Of a stretch of 6,238 nt of DNA, positions 1 through 5,531 are shown piece after piece. Origin of the DNA: Clostridia bacterium (GTDB taxonomy: Bacteria; Bacillota; Clostridia; UMGS1810); NCBI GenBank assembly GCA_017549745.1, contig JAFYUA010000277.1, forward strand, positions 1-6,238, read 5' to 3'. A model generated the notes under the pieces. It made no database searches. It was not told where the DNA came from and worked only from the letters and a program-made list of their open reading frames with translations. The translations under genes and the position numbers were made by a program. The first letter of the stretch is position 1, and every line of letters begins with the position of its first letter.

Positions 1-671
1 GTAACAAAATCAGCATAAGGAACAGGGCTTGGATGAAGACCTGCAGCCACAAGACCTGCGATGTGGGCAATGTCCACCATGAGATATGCGCCTACTTTTT
101 TGGCTATGTCAGAGAGTCTGGCAAAGTCTATTGTTCTGGGGTAGGCACTTGCACCTGCAACTATGAGCTTAGGTTTGTTTTCAACAGCGATTTTTTCCAG
201 CTCGTCATAATCAATAAGCGAATCTTTCTCACTAACGCCATAAGGCACAATGTTGAAATATTTGCCCGAAATGTTCACAGGGCTACCATGAGACAAATGA
301 CCGCCATGCGACAAGTTCATACCTAATACTGTGTCACCGGGATTGAGCACTGCAAAGAAAACAGCAAGATTTGCCTGAGCACCGGAATGAGGCTGAACAT
401 TGGCATGGTCACAACCAAAAAGCTCTTTTGCTCTTTCGATTGCAAGAGTCTCTACAATATCAACACACTCGCAACCGCCATAATATCTCTTGCCGGGGTA
501 GCCCTCAGCATACTTATTGGTGAGAGGTGTTCCCATAGCTTCAATAACTGCATTGCTCACAAAGTTTTCGCTTGCAATGAGTTCAATTTTATTTCTTTGT
601 CTTTCTACTTCCATCTCAATTGCCTGCGCAACCTGTGGGTCTATTTTTTTAATTTCTTCTGTACTGTACAT
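1..671 (-). CDS. glyA: Serine hydroxymethyltransferase, N-terminal 223 residues (partial, runs off left edge)
   Basis: GlyA is a cytoplasmic PLP enzyme that interconverts serine and glycine while moving a one-carbon unit to or from tetrahydrofolate. Reading the minus strand from ATG at 671 gives an uninterrupted frame to the window edge. Family landmarks appear in order: LIASENF (residues 31-37), TNKYAEGYPGKRYYGG (51-66) with the substrate and PLP-contacting Tyr/Glu residues, HSGAQAN (95-101), the GGHLSHG loop (123-129) whose His stacks on PLP in this family, and VDIAHIAGL (199-207), where D200 and H203 match the PLP-binding Asp/His of the E. coli enzyme. The PLP-binding lysine (K229 in E. 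coli) should lie just outside the window. The start is fixed by GGAGGG nine bases upstream and by the usual N-terminal length. Family enzymes have about 415 residues, so roughly half is missing, by window truncation rather than mutation. It has its own promoter and faces away from the CpXC-phosphofructokinase pair. Confidence 0.97.
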   Translation of the reverse strand, partial: MYSTEEIKKIDPQVAQAIEMEVERQRNKIELIASENFVSNAVIEAMGTPLTNKYAEGYPGKRYYGGCECVDIVETLAIERAKELFGCDHANVQPHSGAQANLAVFFAVLNPGDTVLGMNLSHGGHLSHGSPVNISGKYFNIVPYGVSEKDSLIDYDELEKIAVENKPKLIVAGASAYPRTIDFARLSDIAKKVGAYLMVDIAHIAGLVAAGLHPSPVPYADFV

Positions 672-680
672 GTTATGTAG

Positions 681-686
681 CCCTCC
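681..686 (-). promoter_or_regulatory. Ribosome binding site of glyA
   Basis: The minus strand reads GGAGGG here, nine bases before the ATG at 671. This strong Shine-Dalgarno match supports that start codon. Confidence 0.85.
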
Positions 687-705
687 TATTATATAGTATA
701 TTATA

Positions 706-734
706 ATTATATAATTTTTTTTTGTTTTTTTCAA
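706..734 (-). promoter_or_regulatory. Probable sigma-A type promoter of glyA
   Basis: On the minus strand a -35 box TTGAAA (734-729) and a perfect -10 box TATAAT (711-706) are separated by the ideal 17 bases. The spacer is almost pure A (seven A, C, nine A including the last bases of the -35 box). Transcription would start near 699, giving a leader of about 28 bases that holds only the Shine-Dalgarno sequence, with no room for a riboswitch. Two more TATAAT hexamers follow at 705-700 and 693-688 but have no good -35 partner. Confidence 0.65.
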
Positions 735-763
735 TAGTAAATAAAAAATATTGTCAAATTTTA

Positions 764-793
764 TTGAAATTCTGATAGACGGTATGATATAAT
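764..793 (+). promoter_or_regulatory. Probable sigma-A type promoter of the CpXC-phosphofructokinase operon
   Basis: The plus strand has TTGAAA (764-769) and TATAAT (788-793) separated by 18 bases. A TG dinucleotide one base before the -10 box (785-786) makes it an extended -10 (TGaTATAAT). The expected start of transcription is near 800, about 30 bases before the ATG at 830. It is divergent from the glyA promoter, and the two -35 regions lie about 30 bases apart, so both could be influenced by one regulator. I see no clear operator palindrome between them. Confidence 0.7.
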
Positions 794-829
794 AAATGTG
801 ACAACAAATCTTTCCGGGTAGGTATTCAG

Positions 830-1456
830 ATGAAGAAAACTTTAGCGTATCATTGTTTGTGTCAGGATTGTGATAAGTTTTTTCAACTTAATAGATATAT
901 GACCACTGTAATCAACATTGATGAAGATGTTGACGAATGTATACAACTACTATCAGTGACACTTAACTGTGTGAAATGTCCCGAATGCGGTTCTGCGTTT
1001 TCTTATGAAATACCGATGCTTCTTTTCAGCAACAAGCATAAATTTGCCATCAGAGTTAATCCTTCGTTAGTTTCATATGAAGCAGATAGCTGTGAAGAGT
1101 CACCTGTTTTTCTATCGCAATTTCAATACAAATACCGCGAAGTCACTTTTCAGATAGAAGCCCTGGAAAAGGTGCGCATTTTCATGGCGGGTTTAGATGA
1201 TAAATTAATTGAATACATAAAACTTAAAACTTTCAAAGATGAAGATGCCACACCTTTCGAGGATGTTAATATAGTATTTGAATCAGCAGACAATCACAGT
1301 TTCTTTTTTGCTAAAATGGACAGCAATAACAATATAATTGCCCACTACGAGGTGAATCGAAAAGAATATGACGATATCTGTTTTGACGAATGTCTTAACA
1401 GATGGCAATGCATAAACAGGTACACGATAAACAGATACATAAAAAAGGAGAATTAA
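830..1456 (+). CDS. CpXC-domain (zinc-ribbon-like) protein of unknown function
   Basis: The 208-residue protein resembles the CpXC family, whose function is unknown. Two cysteine pairs, C11-x2-C14 near the N-terminus (with an extra C9) and C50-P-E-C53-G (with an extra C47), are placed to hold one metal ion, probably zinc. The stretch after the second pair (SAFSYEIPMLLFSNKHKF, about 55-72) and the block EKVRIFMAGLDDKLIEYIK (about 113-131) match what I recall of this family. The first pair lacks the usual proline (LCQDC instead of CPxC). No signal peptide or membrane segment is visible, so it should be cytoplasmic. The C-terminal third (about 135-208) is acidic and aromatic with no motif I recognise. 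The start is preceded by a weak TAGGT six bases upstream and follows a good promoter. It ends one base before the phosphofructokinase gene, so the two form an operon. The family call is from memory of its motifs; the function is unknown. Confidence 0.8.
   Translation: MKKTLAYHCLCQDCDKFFQLNRYMTTVINIDEDVDECIQLLSVTLNCVKCPECGSAFSYEIPMLLFSNKHKFAIRVNPSLVSYEADSCEESPVFLSQFQYKYREVTFQIEALEKVRIFMAGLDDKLIEYIKLKTFKDEDATPFEDVNIVFESADNHSFFFAKMDSNNNIIAHYEVNRKEYDDICFDECLNRWQCINRYTINRYIKKEN
1445..1450 (+). promoter_or_regulatory. Ribosome binding site of the phosphofructokinase gene, inside the CpXC gene
   Basis: AAGGAG lies seven bases before the ATG at 1458 and within the last codons of the CpXC gene (its TAA is 1454-1456). 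Ribosomes finishing the upstream gene arrive on this site, which suggests translational coupling. Confidence 0.85.
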
Positions 1457-1457
1457 T

Positions 1458-2672
1458 ATGTCAAAATTAAAAAATGCCGTTGTAGGACAATCAGGCGGCC
1501 CCACAACAGTAATCAACGCTTCGCTGGCCGGTGTTATTTCTGAGTATCTCAGCAAGGAAAATTGCGGCACTATCTATGGTGCAGTCAACGGCATCAAAGG
1601 AGTTTTGCGCGGTGATTTACTTGAGCTCAATAGCACCTTCTCCACCAAAGATAATATTGAGCTTTTGATGCAAACACCATCTTCTTTTTTAGGCTCATGC
1701 AGATATCGCCTCAAAACCGATACTGATGATGAAATCAAAAAAATAGTGTCCTTCTTCTGCGAAAAAGACATCGGATATTTTTTCTATATAGGCGGCAATG
1801 ACTCTATGGACACTGTGATGAGGATGTCTTCAATTTGTGCCGAGCACGATATCAAAGTGATCGGAATCCCCAAAACCATTGACAATGACCTCATTGGCAC
1901 AGACCATTGCCCCGGATACGGAAGCTGCGCAAAATATATAGCGACTGTGGTGTCTGAAATGGCACAGGATGCAGGTTGCTATGACATAAAAAATGTTTTG
2001 ATTGTGGAAATAATGGGGCGAAATGCAGGTTGGCTCACTGCATCATCTGCACTCGCAAGAGATGAAAAAATATCGGCTCCCGACCTTATATACCTTCCTG
2101 AAAGAGCATTTGACGAAGAAAAATTTTTGTTCGATATCAGACAAAAGCTCCTCAATCAGGACACTGTGATTGTAGCCGTTTCAGAAGGCATAAAATTTGC
2201 CGACGGAACATATGTTGCAGAAGATTCACAAGAAAACAAAAAAGACATGTTTGGTCACGGTCAGCTTGGCGGCGCCGGCAAAAAGCTTGAAATGCTGGTG
2301 AAAATGCGTCTGGGTATAAAAGTGCGCAGTGTAGAGCTCAACATTCCCCAAAGATGTGCCTCACACAATGCATCACTCACTGATGTTACCGAAGCTTTCC
2401 GTTGCGGATGCGAAGCCGTTGACGCAGCGCTCAGTGGTGAAAGCGGAAAAATGATAACAATGCTCAGAGCTAATGAACCTGAATATAATATATCATATGA
2501 TGCTCTTGATATCAGCAAGATTGCAAATGGTGAGAAAATCGTGCCAGACTCATACATAAACGAAGCAGGCAACGATGTGACCGATGAGTTTGTAAAATAC
2601 GCCTCTCCGCTCATTATGGGTGAGCGCAATATAATTTACAAAAACGGAATCCCTGCTCATATCATCCGATGA
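1458..2672 (+). CDS. pfp: 6-phosphofructokinase, pyrophosphate-dependent type (PPi--fructose-6-phosphate 1-phosphotransferase)
   Basis: This 404-residue cytoplasmic enzyme should phosphorylate fructose 6-phosphate to fructose 1,6-bisphosphate, the committed step of glycolysis. Phosphofructokinase motifs are seen in order: GQSGGPTTVIN (10-20, phosphate-binding loop), GAVNGIKGVL (41-50), IGGNDSMDT (111-119), IPKTIDND (137-144, with D142 as the catalytic base), EIMGRNAGW (184-192), SEGI (242-245) and LNIPQR (294-299). Two positions point to PPi rather than ATP as phosphoryl donor: D115, where ATP enzymes have glycine (E. coli G104), and K139, where they have glycine (E. coli G124). Such enzymes work reversibly near equilibrium and lack classical allosteric control. 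The length of about 400 residues fits the PPi-type subgroup common in Clostridia (from memory, the HAMAP group II clade B2). A strong Shine-Dalgarno sequence fixes the start. It is the second gene after the CpXC gene, with a one-base gap. Donor specificity is inferred from residues, not measured. Confidence 0.93.
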   Translation: MSKLKNAVVGQSGGPTTVINASLAGVISEYLSKENCGTIYGAVNGIKGVLRGDLLELNSTFSTKDNIELLMQTPSSFLGSCRYRLKTDTDDEIKKIVSFFCEKDIGYFFYIGGNDSMDTVMRMSSICAEHDIKVIGIPKTIDNDLIGTDHCPGYGSCAKYIATVVSEMAQDAGCYDIKNVLIVEIMGRNAGWLTASSALARDEKISAPDLIYLPERAFDEEKFLFDIRQKLLNQDTVIVAVSEGIKFADGTYVAEDSQENKKDMFGHGQLGGAGKKLEMLVKMRLGIKVRSVELNIPQRCASHNASLTDVTEAFRCGCEAVDAALSGESGKMITMLRANEPEYNISYDALDISKIANGEKIVPDSYINEAGNDVTDEFVKYASPLIMGERNIIYKNGIPAHIIR

Positions 2673-2846
2673 TTATCTTTCGCTGATATAATATGGTTCG
2701 TCTTCGGGGAAAATCAATTCATCAATATCACCTATATAATTGAAATTCTCTTTTGTATCTATGAAGCGGTGTTTATCAGTTTCGAAGTTTTCATTTGTAT
2801 GACTCTTTGAATTTTTAGTATCAAACAAAATTTTCATTCCTTTCAT
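2673..2846 (-). CDS. Possible small acidic protein of unknown function (about 57 aa)
   Basis: The minus strand has an open frame whose TAA begins immediately after the phosphofructokinase TGA, so the two genes would end tail to tail with no base between. From ATG at 2846 it gives about 57 residues, starting MKGMKILFDTKNSK and ending with the acidic, proline- and tyrosine-containing tail FPEDEPYYISER. There are no cysteines, membrane segments or signal peptide. The composition (many Asp, Glu, Asn, Lys, plus Phe, Tyr and Ile) looks like a real soluble protein rather than an antisense frame, and it does not lie over another gene. The start is uncertain: GTG at 2864 would add six residues, ATG at 2837 would remove three, and none has a well-spaced Shine-Dalgarno sequence (an AGGTGA lies 14 bases before the ATG at 2846). 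No clear promoter is seen. I do not recognise the family. Confidence 0.5.
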   Translation of the reverse strand: MKGMKILFDTKNSKSHTNENFETDKHRFIDTKENFNYIGDIDELIFPEDEPYYISER

Positions 2847-2930
2847 AATTGATAGTATATTCACCTACTTGCCTGTAAATTCATATATTATTTTATGAAA
2901 GAGAATAAAATTTGTACCACCAGGTAACAC

Positions 2931-2968
2931 AAATGCACCACAAAGTTTTCGCTTTGTGGTGCATTTTT
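2931..2968. terminator. Perfect 15-bp inverted repeat; probable bidirectional intrinsic terminator
   Basis: A 15-base arm (2931-2945) pairs perfectly with 2952-2966 around a six-base loop (2946-2951). On the plus strand the hairpin ends in a run of five T (2964-2968), suited to stopping transcription coming from the phosphofructokinase gene. On the minus strand it starts two bases after the dipeptidase TGA, exactly where the three-gene operon should end. The minus-strand tail (ATTTGTGTT) is less uniform, so termination may be weaker in that direction. Confidence 0.85.
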
Positions 2969-4404
2969 CACTTTAAGTTTTTTAATATTTCAACAAGCAT
3001 TTTCCATGTTCTTTCAAGAGAAGAAATTGCAAATCTCTCACGAGGAGTGTGTACATCTAATATGGTTGGACCAATGGAAATACAATCCAAGCCTGATATT
3101 TTTGAAGAAAGCGTACCACATTCTAATCCAGCATGGATGGTAGCTATTTGCGGTTCGGCATTATATAAAGATTTATATGCATCTGATGCAATATTTCTTA
3201 GTTTGGAATCAGGGTTGTATTCCCAAGCGGGATAATCACCAGAAATCTCAGTTGAACCACCGAGGAAAGATGCCAGAAGACTCAATCTGTCAACAAGCAT
3301 ATTTTTCTGTGACTCAATGCCACTTCTTACGCAATGAGATAGAGAGACTTCATCATCAGATGTGGCAAGAATACCAAGATTCAAAGAGGTTTCCACAAGT
3401 CCGGGGATGTCATTGCTCATAGCTTGAATACCATCAGGTGAGAGCGAAAGCAAACACAAAACCTTTTTGGTTGACTCTTTATTCATTGGCATATAAGTCT
3501 CTGTTTTTTCACAATAGATATTCAGGTTTTTTTCTGTTGATTTATATTCAGCTTTTATGGCATCTGCAAAGTAAGAGAATACCTTGCCAAAAGCAGTTTC
3601 ATCATCTATAGCAATGATTGCTTCACTGTGGCATGCAATGGCATTATCTTTGTTGCCGCCATTTACAGATACAATCCTCATATCAACTTCTTTGCTCACT
3701 ATTGCAAGCAAACGAGTGATGAGTACATTAGAATTTGCTCGTCCTTTATCAATATCTACACCCGAATGTCCGCCGTTTAGACCGGTGACAGTTATTTTGA
3801 CATATTCACCACTGTACTCTTCCCTATTGACAGGCAATGTGTTTTTGGTGACATTGCCGCCTGCACATCCAACATAAAAAACGCCTTCATCCTCACAATC
3901 GAGGTTAATCAATTTCTTGGATTTGAGGTCATCTGTATCAAGTGCTGCAGCTCCAATCATGCCTATTTCCTCATCAGATGTAAACACAGCTTCGATATCA
4001 GGATGAGAGAGTTTTTCATCTTCCAAAACAGCCAATATCATTGCTACACCAATGCCGTCATCAGCACCAAGTGTGGTGCCTGTTGCCTTAACAAAGTCGC
4101 CGTCAATCGCAAGTCTGAGAGAAGCCTTCATGAAATCAAATTCAATATCCTGCAATTTTTCACACACCATATCTGTGTGAGCTTGCAAAATGATGGGTTC
4201 GGAAGATTCATAACTCAAAGAAGCGGGTTTGAAGATGATGACATTATCAGCACTATCTCTCCTGTATTTTAGGCCGTGAGTCACAGCAAAAGAAACCAAC
4301 CATTCTGCCACCTGGCAAGAATGGTTGGAACCATGTGGAATTGAGCAAAGCTCTTCAAAATATTTCAAAACTATAGCGGGTTGATAATTTTCAAAAATGC
4401 TCAT
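2968..4404 (-). CDS. pepD: Aminoacyl-histidine dipeptidase (PepD/carnosinase type, peptidase family M20)
   Basis: PepD enzymes are cytoplasmic di-zinc peptidases that split Xaa-His and other dipeptides, here probably to recycle peptides. From ATG at 4404 the protein has 478 residues, close to the 485 of E. coli PepD. Metal and catalytic residues fall in the expected order: H76 and D78 in QAHTDMV, D115 in LGADDGIG, E145-E146 in TSDEEIG, D169 in NLDCEDEG and H452 in DVHTPRER. GGHSG (211-215), at the start of the lid/dimerisation domain, and HAGLECG (424-430) are further family signatures. The whole protein is intact. The frame is open back to a GTG at 4413, but that GTG belongs to the Shine-Dalgarno sequence AGGTGA (4415-4410), which sits five bases before the ATG at 4404; I therefore prefer the ATG. 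The gene is the last of the minus-strand operon, starting nine bases after the aldo/keto reductase stop and ending at a hairpin terminator. Confidence 0.95.
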   Translation of the reverse strand: MSIFENYQPAIVLKYFEELCSIPHGSNHSCQVAEWLVSFAVTHGLKYRRDSADNVIIFKPASLSYESSEPIILQAHTDMVCEKLQDIEFDFMKASLRLAIDGDFVKATGTTLGADDGIGVAMILAVLEDEKLSHPDIEAVFTSDEEIGMIGAAALDTDDLKSKKLINLDCEDEGVFYVGCAGGNVTKNTLPVNREEYSGEYVKITVTGLNGGHSGVDIDKGRANSNVLITRLLAIVSKEVDMRIVSVNGGNKDNAIACHSEAIIAIDDETAFGKVFSYFADAIKAEYKSTEKNLNIYCEKTETYMPMNKESTKKVLCLLSLSPDGIQAMSNDIPGLVETSLNLGILATSDDEVSLSHCVRSGIESQKNMLVDRLSLLASFLGGSTEISGDYPAWEYNPDSKLRNIASDAYKSLYNAEPQIATIHAGLECGTLSSKISGLDCISIGPTILDVHTPRERFAISSLERTWKMLVEILKNLK

Positions 4405-4409
4405 GCTGT

Positions 4410-4415
4410 TCACCT
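4410..4415 (-). promoter_or_regulatory. Ribosome binding site deciding the pepD start
   Basis: The minus strand reads AGGTGA here, overlapping the TAG stop (4416-4414) of the upstream reductase gene and five bases before the ATG at 4404. It argues against the in-frame GTG at 4413 and suggests translational coupling. Confidence 0.8.
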
Positions 4416-5511
4416 ATCTGTTATCAAAAATTTTTGAGATTTTCTCAAGCTGCTCCGAAATACTCAAGTGCTGAGGACATACTGATTCACATCTTCTGCA
4501 TGAAATACACTCTGCTGCAGGAGCTGACGCTTTATCATCTATGAATTTTTTGTATTGCTCCTTTGCAGACCACATACCATTGCGGTACATATTGTTGTAT
4601 GCGCCAAAAACATCAGGAATTGAGATCAATTTGGGGCAATTTTCGATGCAATATTTGCATGATGTGCAAGCTATTGCAGGAGATGTATTTATTATTTCCG
4701 AAGCTTCTAAAATTATTTTTATCTCCTCATCATTAAGAGGAACAAAATTGTCAAATGTGTTGATGTTGTCTATAACCTGTTCGATTGTACTCATGCCGGA
4801 AAGCACCATCATCACACCATCAAGCGAAGCTGCAAAACGCAAAGCCAGCGATGAAAATGATGCAGATTGATCGATTTTTCGGAGTTTTTTTGCAGCCATG
4901 TCGGGCACATCAGCCAAAAGACCGCCCTTCACGGGCTCCATGACAATGATTTTTTTGTCATGTTGGCGACATATCTCATAATTTTTGCGTGAAAACACAG
5001 TGTCGCTTTCCCAATCGAGATAGTTGATTTGCAATTGTACAAAATCAACTTCGGGATGTGCTTCCAAAGTTTTTTCCAGCAAATCAGGCGTGCCATGAAA
5101 AGAAAAACCGAAATTTTTGATTTTGCCTTCCTTTTTCATTTCGTTGCAAAAATCCCAACAATCATACAAATCGTACTCGTGCGCTCTGTTGTTTTGCAAG
5201 CTATGAATGAGATAATAATCAAAATAATCAAGATTACATCTTTTTAGAGAAGTGTTGAAAATAACCGGTACATCATCTTTGAATTTTATGTGCCAACAAG
5301 GTAATTTGTCGGCAAGTTGGTAAGCATTTCGCGGATAGCGCTCTGCAATTGTGCGGCGGAATATATCCTCTGAGCCATCGTAAACATATGCTGTATCAAA
5401 ATAAGTAAAACCATTGTCAATAAATTTATCAACAAGGTCACATACTTTTTCATAATCAAACTCATTATCCTTGCGCGGCAGTCTCATAAGACCGAAGCCT
5501 AATTTTTTCAA
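4414..5511 (-). CDS. Aldo/keto reductase with C-terminal double 4Fe-4S ferredoxin domain
   Basis: The protein (365 residues from TTG at 5511) joins an aldo/keto reductase barrel to an iron-sulfur domain, as in the COG1453 type common in strict anaerobes. The barrel begins KKLGFGLMRLP and has the catalytic tetrad D39 and Y44 (FDTAYVYDGSE), K69 (LADKLP) and H103 (YLIHSL), with the conserved strand IVMEPVKGG near 189-197. Two cysteine sets follow: C282, C285, C288, C292 (CTSCKYCIENCP) and C335, C338, C341, C345 (CISCRRCESVCP), each suited to one 4Fe-4S cluster. Substrate and electron partner are unknown; a link between NAD(P)H and ferredoxin-like carriers is an inference. The start is revised: the GTG at 5520 lies inside AGGTGG (5522-5517), which is five bases before TTG 5511, and the TTG start gives the expected N-terminus MKKLGFG. 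It follows the CBS-protein gene by 20 bases and precedes pepD by nine. Confidence 0.93.
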   Translation of the reverse strand: MKKLGFGLMRLPRKDNEFDYEKVCDLVDKFIDNGFTYFDTAYVYDGSEDIFRRTIAERYPRNAYQLADKLPCWHIKFKDDVPVIFNTSLKRCNLDYFDYYLIHSLQNNRAHEYDLYDCWDFCNEMKKEGKIKNFGFSFHGTPDLLEKTLEAHPEVDFVQLQINYLDWESDTVFSRKNYEICRQHDKKIIVMEPVKGGLLADVPDMAAKKLRKIDQSASFSSLALRFAASLDGVMMVLSGMSTIEQVIDNINTFDNFVPLNDEEIKIILEASEIINTSPAIACTSCKYCIENCPKLISIPDVFGAYNNMYRNGMWSAKEQYKKFIDDKASAPAAECISCRRCESVCPQHLSISEQLEKISKIFDNR

Positions 5512-5516
5512 AATGC

Positions 5517-5522
5517 CCACCT
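5517..5522 (-). promoter_or_regulatory. Ribosome binding site suggesting a TTG start for the aldo/keto reductase
   Basis: AGGTGG on the minus strand stands five bases before TTG 5511, the same spacing as for pepD. The GTG at 5520 overlaps it and has no good site of its own upstream. No ATG is available in this frame between the preceding stop and the conserved N-terminus. Confidence 0.65.
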
Positions 5523-5531
5523 CACAAAATA

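Noticed and set aside
33..680. Two plus-strand open frames of 97 codons each
   Set aside because: They lie antisense to glyA, whose minus-strand frame is unbroken and carries clear family motifs. Their translations show no recognisable domain.
701..731. A rho-independent terminator on the plus strand (AT-rich dyad followed by nine and seven T)
   Set aside because: The dyad contains only A and T and is imperfect, and no plus-strand gene precedes it. The sequence is better explained as the glyA promoter.
672..763. A riboswitch or other long leader for glyA
   Set aside because: The likely transcription start leaves only about 28 bases before the ATG, and no glycine, THF or SAM riboswitch structure is visible.
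1283..2629. Minus-strand open frames of 65-122 codons, and the plus-strand frame at 5785-6042
   Set aside because: They mirror the CpXC, phosphofructokinase and CBS-protein genes; low-complexity Ser/Ile-rich translations are typical antisense shadows.
2880..2899. Inverted repeat TTCATA...TATGAA as an operator
   Set aside because: Only six AT-rich base pairs with an eight-base gap, not clearly placed relative to a promoter; expected by chance in such DNA.
2912..5247. Several plus-strand open frames of 72-109 codons
   Set aside because: They are antisense to pepD and the aldo/keto reductase, overlap the terminator or conserved motif regions, and have no good ribosome binding sites or domain signals.
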